Below, one piece after another: positions 20,426 to 33,625 of a stretch of 64,000 nucleotides of DNA. The position numbers were made by a program, and so were the translations under genes. Origin of the DNA: Phallus indusiatus (Eukaryota > Basidiomycota > Agaricomycetes > Phallales > Phallaceae); assembly GCA_027605045.1 (NCBI GenBank), contig JAQFWX010000008.1, positions 992,001 through 1,056,000 of the forward strand, read 5' to 3'. The notes beneath the pieces were generated by a model. The model was given only the letters and a program-made list of their open reading frames with translations. It searched no databases and had not been told where the DNA came from. Within the stretch, counting starts at the first letter, position 1. Each line of letters starts with the position of its first letter.

Positions 20426-20913
20426 ATGGCAGTTAACAAAAAGAAAGCCGCGAAGACCACTGAGTCCATTGCCTCCCGTTTGGCTCTCGTTGTCAAATCA
20501 GGAAAATACACATTGGGATACAAATCAGCTTTAAAGCAAATGCGAAGTGGAAAAGGTGCGTTCAAGTTTCACAACTCTCTCTCTGGGGGACTGGAGCGTG
20601 AGGCTGAGAAGGTCCCTTTTCGCTGACCAATTCGTGTAGCCAAGCTTGTCTTGATTGCTGGTAACTGCCCGCCGCTGCGCAAATCTGAGATTGAGTATTA
20701 CGCCATGTTGTCAAAGACCTCCGTTCACCACTTTGCGGGCTCGAATGTTGCTCTTGGAACTGCTGCAGGGAAACTCTTCCGAGTCGGGTAAGTTTAGATG
20801 AACGATTGGATGGTTTGCGTAGATTGCTTATATCGCATTTATCTAGTGTTATGACCATTAGCGACCAAGGTGACAGTGACCTTTTGTCAATCGCTGAAAA
20901 TCCAGCCCAATAA
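20426..20913 (+). CDS. RPL30: 60S ribosomal protein eL30
   Basis: Three exons: 20426-20555, 20640-20787 and 20847-20913. The protein begins [20 protein letters not shown] and contains [40 protein letters not shown] and [12 protein letters not shown]. This is full length for eL30 (about 115 residues), and all key segments are present. eL30 is a component of the large ribosomal subunit. The frame preceding it on the same strand (20262-20425) is not conserved in type and is treated as leader. Confidence 0.96.
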
Positions 20914-21062
20914 ACCAAACAAAAAAACTGCACTTCTCGTGGTCTCTGATCGTATGGTCTTTTTCTCTACACTCTCACATGTATTAAGCATTACTTCTAC
21001 AATAATATGCACAATATGCATGCCTGAGTCATATTACACAATACTAAGTGCCCGATTTCCAA

Positions 21063-23299
21063 CTAATGGGCTCCCGATAATGCTTTGAGTCTGGCCTCCG
21101 CTGCTCTAGCTCGTCTCTCTCGCTCAACTTTCGCTCTCATCTCCGCACTCAGTCCCATAACACCCTCTTGAGCACCGGACGCACCACCCAATCGTCTGGG
21201 TCCCGTTGCTGAAGCTAAAGAACTGTGTGCCTTAGGTGCAGGTTTAACAGGCTCTGGCTCCGGTTCAGGATCGGATTGTCGAGACTCGGCTTGTCTAGCC
21301 TGTCGTTCTTTTATCTTGTCTTTTAGTCCCTTCCTGCGCTGCTTCTTCCGTTCATCTCTCTCCTCCTCCATCTTTTGACTGAGTACGCTAGGAATACGAG
21401 CTGCGCCTAGCCAATCCCACCAATCGGGATGAGAGGCCGCGCATCGTCGAAAGACGTCGCGGACAGCGCGAGATTTGGCGAGATCATACGCAACGCGTCG
21501 TGCCGACGTTAAGAGTGGGGGAGGTGCATCCGACGCGTCTGAAAAATGCTTCTCATCGTCATGTTCGCCATCCCCTGAGACAGGTATAGTAGGATCTGCG
21601 TGTAAATCTTCCAGGATATATTGCGTCATCTCCTCTTGCCCAGATGAAACTGATATATGAAGAAGTGTAGCTTCATTTTGTGGTGTTCTGGAATCTATGC
21701 CACCTAGTTGTGCGCCTTCTCGATTCCACAAGTCTTTGAATGCTTCCAAGCGACCTTTCTTCACCATTTCAATTAGCCTTTCCCATTTTTCGAGTCTCGC
21801 TTCCTCTTCTTTGCTCAGACGGGGTACAGTTGGTTTCGGAGCCGGGACAGGCTGTTGCTGTGAGGGCTGAGGCTTTGGTTTAGGCTTTGGAAGCGAGGCG
21901 AGATACGCTTCATCCTGAGCTCTAAGTTCATCTTCCGTAAAATGAGAAACTTTGGCCCTCGTTAACTCATTTAAGCACCGAGTTAGTTCAGATAGTGTCT
22001 ATGCGACTGTGAGTTTCATCGATGATACAGATAATAGGAGAGATTGCACTTACAGGTCTTCTCGTCGGGAATGGGAAATTTCGCAACCGTTCGTCATCTG
22101 AGTAGTGCTGAGTCGCAAATTAGAGTGTGGAGTGTAAGTTTACATACCTTTTTGAAAGACAGCTTCCTCGTAATCGTAAAAAATTCGTTTGTTCGAGACG
22201 CTGGCTCTGATCCAAATCAGTTCGCAAGTTGCCACGTCTTCGGCCCAATCTGTCATAAGGTTTCTGACATCCTGTATTATTTTTGTCAGTCCGTAACACT
22301 GACTTTCTAAAACCTCGTAATACATACGTCACGAAGAGCTTGTTCGCCGTAACGGCGGAGCAAAGCACCAGCACTCTTTGCAGGGCCTTTGGCATTATCA
22401 TTCACTGATTGAGAACCACCCTGTTTCCTTCGTGCTGAGTTGAAAAGTTAAGAATTAAAAATGTAAATCTAAACATGAATGCTTACTTGTGTAACGATGG
22501 AACGTTTTGTGTTTCAGTATTTCAAAGTCTGGTTTAGCTTTGGGTTTCTGTTTCTTCTTCTTCAAAGTACTTGGAGCTTCTTCCTCGTCTTCAGAGGCCT
22601 TCACTTGAACCAGCATCCCAGCAAAGTGACCACCGGCAATCATGATCATCAACCACTTTTTACCATGTTGCCCTCCTTGTTGCATATCCTTCAAAGCGGG
22701 AAGGTATTCTGTTTGCGGGAGACCTTGAGGATATAAAAGACGATATATGCCGATTTGGGTAGATGATTGTGGCGAATGAAACCATATTATCGGATTTCGA
22801 GCCAATTGAGGTTTGTCTTCTGTTGGGGATGTCGACCTTTCTCTGTGTAGTCGTGTTTTGCTGAGCAAAGTTTGAAGAGTATCTGTGGCTTGATCATCAC
22901 TTTCTTCTTCGGATGAAGATTCAGAACCGGAGAGAGAGTCCTCCAATCCTGACGAACCCATGAATAAAAACTCGAACATATATCACATTAAGAGAAGTAC
23001 CAACCTTCTATTAGAGATGAAAAATGAGGTTCCGTAATGGCATTCTCCCCTCGTAGCCTCAGTTTCACATTGTAACGATGCCAATCCGATTTAAAGTGAG
23101 CTCGCTGATCGTCTACATCTGTAAACGCGGATCCCAAACAGATATTACAAGATTTAGATCCTGATGGTGCAGATGGAATGAGATTTTGGGATATGGAAGT
23201 CGGTGGAGGACTAGGAGCACGCGACGGAGATTTGGCAAGCGTCCGAGGAGTGAGGGTATCGAGAAGTTCCTTGGGAAGGGAAAAGATGTAGTATGACAT
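21063..23299 (-). CDS. VMS1: Vms1/ANKZF1 peptidyl-tRNA hydrolase of ribosome quality control
   Basis: Start at 23299 (MSYYIFSLPKELLD). Exon 1 carries a C2H2-like finger (CNICLGSAF ... HFKSDWHRYN). Exon 2 (about 22497-22963) has an acidic stretch and the start of the VLRF1 release-factor-like domain (MIAGGHFAGMLVQV). The next exon has RRKQGGSQSVND, whose Gln matches the catalytic Gln of the family. Then follow LLRRYGEQALRD and an exon encoding LMTDWAEDVATCELIWIRA. The 3' exon has ankyrin-type repeats (ATLLHISVSSGQEEMTQYIL) and a long Lys/Arg/Glu-rich VCP-interacting type helix. Vms1 releases stalled nascent chains from 60S-tRNA complexes. All catalytic features are visible. Confidence 0.9.
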
Positions 23300-23758
23300 G
23301 CTTTCAAATGCTTCTAGAATTAATGTTGCGTTAAGGAAATACTCATGAATGAGGTGATTTAGATGGGTTTTATAGTGACCTCAGCGAGTCAGTCTGTCAA
23401 AGATCGGATATGATGGCGAGTCAGAGATTGCTAATTAGCGCCTTGCGACGAGATATATCTCCCTGCCACTCTGAGTCAAACTCTCCGGAAGGGAAGAGAA
23501 TACCTCGGAACCTTATGCAGTTCTGACAAAGTGTCCTGACTAGTTGTTGATGATGGTATCATAGGATTTGTAACAATTCACAAGCAGCGGACCGCCACAT
23601 GAGTAAGAAGAAAGTGGCAGATGCAAGCAAAAGGCGGATATGTAAATTCTAAGGTACAATGCAATGTTCTAATATACACTGAGGGCTACAAGATCGTTTT
23701 TGCATGCAATCATAGCAGAATGCATTTTGGGGTGAGAATCAGTGGCAGATGAAGTGTT
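23300..23758. other. Intergenic: VMS1 upstream region
   Basis: About 460 bp between the VMS1 start and the RPB7 stop, both minus-strand genes. No open frame or recognisable regulatory site was found. Confidence 0.5.
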
Positions 23759-24596
23759 TTATTCGATGACTCCAAGATGATCCTCTTTTATCGTTCCGAT
23801 GGCGAACTAAAAGATCAATATTACTGTTTGTAACTCGGCGGCAAAAGGTGTTTTGTAACGCACAATTTCGGTCGCATCCACACGAGTACCAACTATTTTT
23901 AGCCGAACTCTGGTATTCTTTTCGATGATCTGCAAGGATGATAAGCGAAAAAAGATATATCACCAAAAGATCTAGATTAACCTGGTCTGCAGAGGCAAAG
24001 GAAGGTGGATTCGAATTGGGATCAAAACGGAGGTCCGGGTGCACAAGCTACCACAAATTTAACGCGATTCTGTTTCGAGTAATCATAATCTTCACCTGGT
24101 GCGATATGAAAACCGTTAGAGGACCGACATCCGCAAAAAAGCCCATCTACGGTCACAATTACCATCAAAAGAAAAGACATACGGAATCGTGAGATAGCGC
24201 ACCTTGTTTACGTTATTGACGACAGCGTCCACAACTTCGCCTTTGAAGGGCTTGAATACGATAGCTCGATATCGGGTAATGAATTCAGCTTGACCGCTTC
24301 CGACAAGCACCATTCCCTTTCCAATGTCTATGACGTTAATGACGGCAATAATATAACCGAACTCTCCTGAACATGTTCCTAAAGAAGATGAATGCGTATC
24401 AACATCTGACATGCTTTCAATGGAGACAGTACATATGAGCTCACCTTCTACATCTGCGTATAACTTTTTCTCGAGAAACTCGGTCATTCGCGGACCGAAA
24501 TACGAGGGATGTAGAAGAATAGTATGAGACAGCTCTTTCTGTGAAAAGTCAAGAGAACATTTTGCACTCCAACAATTCACTCACTATGAAGAACAT
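23759..24596 (-). CDS. RPB7: RNA polymerase II subunit Rpb7
   Basis: Start at 24596: a tiny first exon (MFFI), then KELSHTILLHPSYFGPR, YGYIIAV-like FGYIIAVINVIDIGKG, and FKPFKGEVVDAVVNNVNK. The next exons give MGFFADVGPLTVFISHQ, LRFDPNSNPPSFASADQ, IIEKNTRVRLKIVGTRVDAT and finally FAIGTIKEDHLGVIE with a stop at 23759-23761. All introns join in frame. This is the full Rpb7 fold: a tip (RNP-like) domain plus an OB fold. With Rpb4 it forms the polymerase II stalk that binds nascent RNA. Confidence 0.93.
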
Positions 24597-24913
24597 GGTC
24601 ACGGTAAGGGCGCAAGGGCGGTCTTGTTCTAGGGTAAATTCAGTTCCCTAATTTTAGCCGAGGCAGTGAATGCAGACGTACGAACAAATTCCCTTGTGTG
24701 AAGGAAGGACTCTGAAGGACTCGCCAAGTCACTTCACTCCTGTTCGTTGTTGTTTTCAGTATGGAAAAATGAAACTCCGCCAGCGCCAAGAACTTGGACA
24801 TCTTCGACCAATGTGACGCGGTGACGTTCGGGTGTGATTATCGGAGTTGGCACGACTTTTGCCCCGTTCCTCGCGTATGTGACGCGACCTGCTGCTGCTG
24901 CGACACCCCCACC
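24597..24913. promoter_or_regulatory. Shared upstream region of RPB7 and POL3
   Basis: A 317-bp gap between two divergent start codons, so it should hold both promoters. Several CG-rich GTGACG(C)G-like motifs occur near 24810-24890. No TATA box stands out. Confidence 0.5.
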
Positions 24914-27900
24914 ATGTTAACAGATAACTCAAACTCACTTCCTAAGTAAATTACAAGTCTATGTACTCCGTTATCTAATTTTCACTTACTCATTCACTCG
25001 TTCCTAGTTCTCAAAGCGCCGGTCACGCCACCAAAAAGCGAAAGCTCGCTGGTAGCCATGCCGAAATTGTACCGCAAGAGTCGTTTACCGAAGTTTTAAA
25101 GGAACTAGAAAATAGCTCGTCAGGAGATCTGAGTGAGCTGTGACTTTCGTCTACTAAAATACTGAAATGTGAAAACGACATAGAGACTGAGGCTGAAGGA
25201 GGAGCCAATGCTTGGGGTCGTCCCCCAGTGGGCAAGCTTAATCCAGCGAATGATCCACTCAGTATGCGTGCTCACATGTCTTCCATAATTTTGTGCTCAT
25301 ACATGATTAGTTTTTCAACAAATTGACATTGAAGAGAGTCAAGAAACGAGGGGTTCACTTCGTATGTTTGGCGTAACAAAGGTACTTTTCCTTCCTAGTT
25401 CATGATTTATTGTGTTGGATCGATGTGGTGCTCATGTTTTTAGGCTGGACACAGTGTCATGGCTTTGATTGAAGACTTCTTACCCTATTTTTACGTTCCT
25501 GCTCCTCGCGATTTCAATGAAGACTGCCTTAAACCATTCTTGGACGCAGTTAACGTGAGCCACATACTTGACACCAGATATAAACATGACTCAATGTCTT
25601 ATCCAGCGCTCGCTGCAATTTCCCATGGCAAAATCCGCAGAACTAATATCCAAACACCCATTATTAAACTTTAGAGGAGAGAAGCGCGTTTGGTTCATCA
25701 AACTCGTTGTCCAGGACCAACGAGGCTTACCCAAAGTTAGAGATAAGTATCTTTGTATAATGTTGAATTGAAGTAGAGCATGAGCCTGACGCTGTTTATC
25801 CATCACGCTTGTTTGAGAGCGAGCGGGATCCATTTAGATTCCGCGATTTTACGTTTGGAGATGCGACCTACGAAAGTAACATTCCATTTACTTTAAGGTT
25901 CATGATCGATACAAAGGCACATACTTATTTGGTAACCGAAACCTCATTCTAATGCATATTTAGATCGTAGGGATGAACTGGGTAGAATTCCCTGCTGGGA
26001 GTTATCAAATAGTTCCAGAAAAAAAAACGTATTGTCAGATTGAAATATCGACAAAGCAAGTTATTCACAAATCACAAATTTCGTACTTTATATGCTGATA
26101 ATTTCTCAGATGGCATACAATCATTTCACACGCACCCGAGGGAGAATGGTCAACACTTGCTCCATTTAGAATCCTCAGCTTCGATATCGAGTGTGCCGGT
26201 CGTAAAGGTATTTTTCCCGAAGCCGATGTCGATCCCGTCATTCAGATTGCAAATATGGTTACTCGTCAAGGCACGTGAAAATCCCGCTATTCAGAGCGTT
26301 TATGATGCTGAAAATTTGTTCTCGCAGGCGAATCGAAACCTTTTATTCGCAATGTTTTTACCTTAAATACGTGTGCACATATAGTTGGCTCCCAAGTTCT
26401 GGAGTTCACGAAAGAGGAGAAATTACTTATGAGATGGCGCGATTTCATTCAAGAAGCTGATCCCGATATCATCATTGGCTACAACATGGCTAATTTCGAT
26501 TTACCATATCTACTTGATCGAGCCAAAGCTCTCGGCCTGGAGGATTTTCCGGAACTGGGGCGGATACAAGGTGAGTTTGGCTGATCATCCGATTAATTGC
26601 AAACCTGAACGAACAATTCACAGGCGTAAAATCTAAAACTAAAGACACACACTTCTCTTCTAAAGCATTTGGTCAACGCGATTCAAAAGAAACCACCTTT
26701 GATGGACGGCTGCAACTTGATCTCCTCCAATTTATGCAACGGGAGCATAAACTACGGAGTTATACATTGAACTCCGTGTGTGCGCAGTTCCTCGGGGAGC
26801 AAAAAGAGGATGTACATCATTCTATCATCACTGAGCTTCAGAATGGGACTTCGGAATCTAGGCGACGTCTTGCTGTTTACTGTTTAAAGGTACGGTTACA
26901 TTTCGCTTTCGTATCAACTAAGTCTGAACTGTTTTCAGGATGCGTACCTCCCTCAACGACTCCTAGATAAATTAATGTGTTTGGTTAACTACACGGAGAT
27001 GGCGCGTGTAACCGGAGTTCCATTTAACTACCTTTTATCGAGAGGACAATCCATCAAAGTGCTTTCGCAATTGTACCGCAAAGCGAATCAGGAAGATTAT
27101 GTGATCCCGTCTATGAAAGGAGATGGTTTGTTTTACACCGGTTGTATTTGTATTTCATATGCTCAAACTTGACGACAGGTAGTGATGAACAGTACGAAGG
27201 CGCGACGGTCATCGAACCACTTAAAGGTTATTACGATGTACCCATTGCAACTCTTGATTTCAGTTCACTATACCCTTCAATCATGATGGCACACAATCTT
27301 TGTTATACCACACTATTGAATCAAGCGTCAGTCAGCAGCCTCGGTTTGCAGCAAGATGTCGATTATGTGAGAACACCGACAAATGGTAATCCAAGTCTCA
27401 AAGTGAAATTGTTATCATACTCAATCATTCGTCAGATATGTTCGTTACCCCGGCAAAGCGAAAGGGCTTGTTGCCCATTATATTAGAGGATTTATTGTCT
27501 GCACGAAAAAGGGCAAAAGCTGACTTGAAAAAGGAAACGGATCCTTTCAAAAGAGCAGTTCTGGATGGCCGGCAGTTGGCTCTTAAAGTGAGATCTTTTT
27601 GCTATTGAAGCCGTCGCAGATGCTCAACTTTTCATTATCACTAGATCAGTGCCAATTCAGTCTATGGTTTCACTGGCGCCACAATAGGCAAACTACCGTG
27701 CTTGCAAATCTCAGCTAGTGTCACTGCTTACGGTCGAAGTATGATTATGAGGACGAAAGACGTTTGTTTTCCGTCTTTCGAGTTCGATATGCCTTCATTA
27801 ACAATTTCTTACAGGAGGTTGAATCTCATTATTCAGTGGCAAATGGTTATGATCACGATGCTCAAGTCATTTATGGTGATACCGACTCTGTGATGGTGAA

Positions 27901-29410
27901 GTTCGGTACAAATAAGTTAGAGGAAGCTATGCGCTTAGGTGCCTTTTTTTTCGACTTTCTTGCACTTCAAATCTGACCTTTGAATTTTTTTAAGGAGCTG
28001 AAGCTGCGTCCCTGGTCACGACCAAATTCACAAAACCTATCAAGCTAGAATTCGAAAAAGTATATTTCCCATATCTCTTGATTAATAAAAAACGATACGC
28101 TGGCTTGTACTGGACTCGTCCGGAGAAATATGATAAGATGGACTCGAAAGGTATTGAGGTGAGGAACATCGACTTGTAAAAGTTGAATATTTCATATAAG
28201 ATATCTATAGACCGTCAGACGTGATAACTGCAGGCTGGTTCAAACTGTGATCGAGACATGTCTTCATAAGATGCTTATCGACAGGGATGTCAAAGCAGCC
28301 GAAGCGTAAGTGGATATATTCAAGCTGGACAATTCTGCTGTTCCTAATATGCACTTGCAGCTTCGTCAAGCGGACTATCGCAGACTTGTTGCAGAACAAA
28401 GTCGATATGTCTCAGCTGGTCATCACGAAGGCATTAGCCAAAGCTGGTGGGTTTTATCTCTAGAAAGAGTCAGCGGCGCTTCTTGCTCATCATGACTATA
28501 GATTATGCGGCGAAACAGCCTCATGTCGAGCTTGCAGAAAGGATGAGACAACGTGACGCAGGTTCTGCACCGGCTTTAGGAGATCGAGTTGCATATGTTA
28601 TTATCAAGGGCATCAAAGGTGAGCAGGTTGACAAGACCGTGGAGAAAAAATTATTGACCAAGGTTTTAGGTGCTGCTGCATACGAGAAATCGGAAGACCC
28701 TATCTATGTTCTTGAGAACAACATACCGATTGACACGAAATATTACCTCGACAATCAACTTTCGAAGCCTCTGTTGCGTATTTTCGAACCTATTTTGGGC
28801 GAGAAAGCCCAGTCCCTCCGTATGTTATTGTCTTTTTCGTGCATGGTGATTGCAGCACTGATGATGATACGCAGTGGCTGGAGAACACACGCGTTCTATA
28901 CAAATTGCTACTCCTTCAATAGGTGGTCTGATGAAATATGCCGTAAAAACTATGACTTGTTTGGGCTGTAAAACTGCTTTGAAACCTTCGAACAGCATCA
29001 AAGGTTTGTCGGATGTATTTGTTACCTTTCTCTATTCTTATGCGTTGACAGATGGCGCTGTTTGTAACAATTGTCGCCCTAAGTTAGGGGATTTGCATTT
29101 TAAACAAGTATGTCACTTTCAAAACCCTTATCATTAATGCTTATTCGTCGCTCTAGGTTACATTGACGTCCGAGCGTCAAGTTCAGTTTGCTCGATTATG
29201 GACCCAGTGTCAACGATGTCAAGGATCATTACATCAAGTACGCATTTGCCAAGCGAATTATTAATATTTTTGGTTTCTTAATTTTTTCTCCCTTAGGACG
29301 TTTTATGCACAAGCAAGGATTGTCCGATCTTCTACATGCGCAAAAAAGCGCAAAAGGAGGTTGAGGACTCCGTCGCGGTTTTGGATCGGTTTAGCAACGA
29401 AATATGGTAG
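24914..29410 (+). CDS. POL3: DNA polymerase delta catalytic subunit
   Basis: About 20 short exons. The start at 24914 ([10 protein letters not shown], context CCACCATG) leads to a basic ATKKRKL nuclear-signal-like patch. The exonuclease has [10 protein letters not shown] (Exo I), [19 protein letters not shown] (Exo II), and [12 protein letters not shown] (Exo III). The polymerase has [20 protein letters not shown] (motif A), [15 protein letters not shown] (motif B) and YGDTDSVMV (motif C). The C-terminus has CLGCKTAL...CNNC (CysA, PCNA contact) and CQRC...CTSKDC (CysB, Fe-S cluster). Stop at 29408-29410. This is the lagging-strand replicase, working with PCNA. The intron at 26271-26327 uses a GC donor; the nearest GT shifts the frame. 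Confidence 0.95.
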
Positions 29411-29580
29411 ACTTATTCATAAAAGACACGTTATCCTATGTAGTATAGTGTTTTTGTATCGTCGTAGCGGAGTTCTTGTATAGTAGCGGTTTGTCACACG
29501 TAACCTTCACGTAAATGCAATGACTAGAAATTGTCGCGCGGCGCGTGCATGTCCACAGTCCAGTTCAGTCGTATGCGACG

Positions 29581-31507
29581 ATGATCAAGAAGGCGATCCC
29601 AGATATCTCAGTACTCAGCCAATCTGCTGCCAATATCGTACTTGATGCTCAGCGGCGGAATGAACTTCAGTAACTATACTAAATTTACCTTGATTGATAT
29701 CAATTGAGAAGACTGACATGGCACCGCAGTTTATTCAGCGTCAACCAGATCAAAAGGCAATTGGAACGTGAATTCTCTGTAGAAGAAAATACCTTTAACG
29801 ACGCGTATTATAAGAAGATTATTGGGCAGGCAGTAAGATCTGTGGTGAGTTATTGAAGAATAACTATATGTTATCGTAGTGGCTGTATTTATGGCCTGAG
29901 GATTTTTTCATAGCTTGAACACGGTGTCGCCCCATCACATCAGTCCGAAACGAATGAGGCATCTAAGCAAAAAGAATCTGAGGGAGTTAAGCAACTCAAC
30001 AAAAAATCGAAACCTGAAGAAAAGCAAACCGAAAGCAAAAGCTCGATGAAAAAGACAGACGAGAAGGAGAAGGAGAGGGAGAAGAGGGAGAAGGGTAAAG
30101 GAAAGGAGAAAGAGACGGAGAGAAAAAAGGAAACCCCTTCGTCTTCAGCGCGCCCGGTCTCCCAATCTTCTTCATCCACGAAAAAAGTGTACAAAATGCC
30201 TAACCCAGAAGATGTATGTGATCGCGTTTTAGATTAAGTTCTTAATAACTCATTACTTATGTAGCGGGGAAGACGAGTATGGCATAACCTTCATGTACGT
30301 TTGATCTTTATTCTCACCTTGTTTCTTTACAGGATTTCACACTTAAAGTACGTAAATCGGCGCTGTGTCAGTGCAACCATGACACCTTTCGATAGGCTTT
30401 ACCAACAGTAAAGGAAAATGAAGGGTCAAAGTCTGCTTCTGGAAAGGTAAATGAATCTTTCGTTTGCCATTTTTATAGTTTTTGATTATTACAGTCTACG
30501 ATGAAACGTCCGTTCAAAAGTCGTGAGTATATCGAAGACGACGAGGAGGATGACTCGGCCATAACTGAGGTGCGCAAATAATGCTTCCAAAGAAGTTGGT
30601 GTCGTTTTATATCATAATTTAACAGGGTAGCGGAGACGAAAAAAAATCATCTTCGGAAGAATCTTCGAGCTCTTCAAAATCAGATGAACACGAACGTAAA
30701 AGAAAGCGAAAGAAAAGACGGGAAGAAGTAAGCACCTAAGTTAGTCTTCAGCTTTTCGCGAATAACCATTTGCCAGAGTTCGCGTAAAGTAAACGAGTTT
30801 AGTTGTTAGAATGATTTGTTCTAAGTTTCCGTAAAGCGTTCTAAAAGTGTTCGAGAGACCGAAGCCTCGGAGGGGGATGAAGCGACGATAGCGAAATATA
30901 AGGTACATTTGTCTTTTGACATCTTGGTACTGTACTTGAATCTTTGTGATTATTTCAGGCGCTGGTTGCGGCGTGTGGTGCGAGAAAAAAATGGTTTGCC
31001 CATCGTTCTATTTTTTGTGCAAGACCTAATGTTGTCATGATAGGTCCAAAGAGTTCGAAAATTACCCAACGCCAAAACAGCAAATTAATCGTCTAAAGGA
31101 AATGTTGGCCGAGCTAGGTATGAAAAGAGGTCGATATAGCATGGAGAAAGCGAAGCAAATTAAGAGAAAAAGGGATCTAGCACGAGAGTTAGGTAAGTAT
31201 AACACCTTTTTAGACGACAATCCTATTGCTATTGTTTTATCGAAATTATAGAGGATGTCATTGAATTCGAGCGTAAGGCAGGGATTTCTCGAGATCGTCG
31301 AAAGAAACCTACTGGTCGTCCTGTCGGGGAATTGGATACCGAAACTGAGAGCGAAAGTGACAATGACGGGTCAGATTCAGGTTCTGATAACGAGGTACGT
31401 TCGGTTTATGTAGCTCAAAACATCGTGATACTGACGGACCCACGACTCTTTAGCCGGCTTCGACCGCCATAAAGAAATACCTAAGTAAACAGCGGGAGGA
31501 AAGGTGA
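29581..31507 (+). CDS. HIRIP3-like histone chaperone
   Basis: Exon 1 starts at 29581 (MIKKAIPDISVLSQ). Together with the next exon it forms a DEK-C-like helical domain (INQIKRQLEREF-type, NDAYYKKIIGQAVRSV). A long Lys/Glu/Ser charged linker follows (30046-30235 and further small exons), with SREYIEDDEEDDSA near 30520. The C-terminal module is the HIRIP3 signature: YKALVAACGARKKW, INRLKEMLAELGM, MEKAKQIKRKRDLARELED. Stop at 31505-31507. HIRIP3 proteins bind H2A-H2B in chromatin assembly. Several 3' exons are very short and their limits are approximate. Confidence 0.7.
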
Positions 31508-31603
31508 TAGCTCGAAAAGGTAGATACACAGAATTGCTAGTAATGTATTAATTCAATAATGTTTATCTATGATTACATTGGATAAATTAATGCCGATATC
31601 CTG

Positions 31604-32415
31604 TCAACTATTGCCTGTCCCAGGGAAGAACCGAACACCGCCTCCCTCCACACCTTCAATTATTTGACCCCTGCCCGTTTTACCCAAGATACCAATAGCC
31701 TTCCTCAGTAAAGGAATGGGTAATCCTTTCATAGGGCTAGCCGAGTCGGGTGCTGTCAGCTCATAGAACGTAAGGATTGTGTTCAACTGCCCCGTAGAAG
31801 TAGCCTACAAAGGATTATTCAACTCAGCTGTCGATGTTTATAGATTAAAGACGGGAAGCGAAATGTACCCATTCATGAACAACTTCAGCCCATTCTTCAG
31901 GGAGACGCCAGTAGATCAAGATAGTTCTTGTCTGTTTCGGCGGATCATAAATGGCCAGGTTTTGCGACACCATCGCAGCCATCAGAACCGATAAGTGAGA
32001 AGGAAGTAGTTTGCCTGTAGAGAACACCTTAGTTGAACGTCTGAGTAGACAAACAGCCACCGATACGCACGGTTCAGACGATCATTTCGCAAAATCTCTC
32101 GCCAGTCACTTTCGGGTGACTCGCAATCATCAACCTTTAAAGTAAATAATCCTTTATGGCGTGCAAATGAGAGGATGAGACGTGTCCAGTCTTGAGTTTG
32201 GACGGCTTGTGTGGTAGGATTCGGCTGAAGACTATCGGTGATGTCAGTGGGATCGCTAAGCTGTCACGCAACTTCTAGACGCACGTGAAGAATGGGGGAA
32301 GTGAGTGGATACTAGGTAACCGAAAGCCTGAATTATCGAAGACAATAAGAGGGGCGCATTTTCAGCGAATTGCTAGTACTTTACCTGATGCTGTGAGATA
32401 AGGCTGGAGGGACAT
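31604..32415 (-). CDS. VPS25: ESCRT-II subunit Vps25
   Basis: Start at 32415 (MSLQPYLTAS), then GFRLPSIHSLPPFFT, LQPNPTTQAVQTQDWTRLIL, DWREILRNDRLNR, GKLLPSHLSVLMAAMVSQNL, IYDPPKQTRTILIYWRLPEE, WAEVVHEW, and the last exon with ATSTGQLNTILTFYELT, IPLLRKAIGILGKTGRGQII and GVEGGGVRFF. Stop at 31604-31606. Both winged-helix domains are complete. Vps25 binds the ESCRT-III subunit Vps20 during endosomal sorting. All introns join in frame. Confidence 0.93.
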
Positions 32416-32724
32416 GGACGTACATCATTTAACTCCGCTGAATGGCTCAGAGCTTACGCAAGCCAATTACTAATAAGCCTCCTTGCTGGAGAGTGTAAAA
32501 GGTGGCAAGTACGGAACGGTTTGTGTCGTAATAAACTTGTATCATTCAAGAGAAAAGAAAGTTGTGATATTGGTTCACTAGATTTGAGCATTCAAGATAT
32601 TTTGCCAAATTTCACCGTTATCCAAGTCGTCGGAGTTTGAATGATTCATTCTGTATAGTTGCTTACGTTAGCATCTGCAAGTGAACATTTCCTCATCTCA
32701 AGACTTCAAGACAAAACAACCGTA
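32416..32724. promoter_or_regulatory. Shared upstream region of VPS25 and RPL11
   Basis: A 309-bp gap between divergent start codons, holding both promoters. No motif stands out. Confidence 0.4.
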
Positions 32725-33430
32725 ATGGTTAGTTCTCCTCTCTTCCTCTTTGCATTCCGATGTTTTACTAAAATATATTGTAATGTAGGCCGAGACAAAA
32801 ACAACACCAACCAACCCCATGAAGGAGGTCAAAATTGACAAACTTGTCCTCAGTATGCTTATCTACTGTAGAACTTTTTCAAAGTCACTAAAGCTGTTCT
32901 CGCTCGAATTTAGACATCTCCGTCGGTGAATCTGGTGATCGTTTGACTCGTGCCTCCAAAGTTCTTGAACAATTAACTGGTCAAACACCGGTTTCCTCAA
33001 AAGCCCGCTTCACCATTCGTTCTTTCGGTATTCGTCGTAACGAAAAAATCGCCACTCATGTTACCATTCGCGGGCCCAAAGCCGAAGAAATTTTGGAACG
33101 TGGTTTAAAGGTCAAAGAATACGAACTTAAACGTCGTAACTTCTCAGAGACCGGTAACTTCGGTTTTGGTATTCAAGAGCACATCGATTTGGGCGCTCGG
33201 TACGATCCCACTATTGGTATCTTTGGAATGGACTTCTATGTCGTCATGACTCGTCCTGGTGCTCGTGTTGCGCAGAGAAAGGCGAAGAGGGCACGGGTTG
33301 GTTTCCCCCACCGAGTGAAGAAGGAAGACACCATGGCTTGGTTCAAGTCACGGTATGAGGGCGTCATTCTCGTAAGTAATTTTTTCTCTCCAACAACTGG
33401 AGTGGCATTGCTAACTGGTTATAGAAATAA
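32725..33430 (+). CDS. RPL11: 60S ribosomal protein uL5 (L11)
   Basis: Exon 1 is just the ATG; exon 2 gives [21 protein letters not shown]; exon 3 (about 32914-33372) holds [60 protein letters not shown] and [17 protein letters not shown]. The last exon is a single Lys codon and stop (33425-33430), after an intron from GTAAGT to TTATAG. Full length for uL5. It binds 5S rRNA in the large subunit. Splicing right after the start codon is common in fungal ribosomal protein genes. Confidence 0.95.
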
Positions 33431-33625
33431 ACTATATATTACTTTATGTGTAGTGTATGCCGTCATGCCATATCATTGAAAAATTGCGACCCCATGCATA
33501 TACATATGCTGCAATGCTTAGCCGATCTCCATATAATTCTCCTTTTGTTTGGTCATTTCAGCGAGAGCAATTATAACTAAAAGCGTATAAAAAGTACATG
33601 GTTATGATACAAGAGTGATTTAATC

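Noticed and set aside
20262..20534. Open frame just upstream and overlapping RPL30
   Set aside because: It overlaps the RPL30 coding exon in another frame and has no domain. It is probably the leader region of RPL30.
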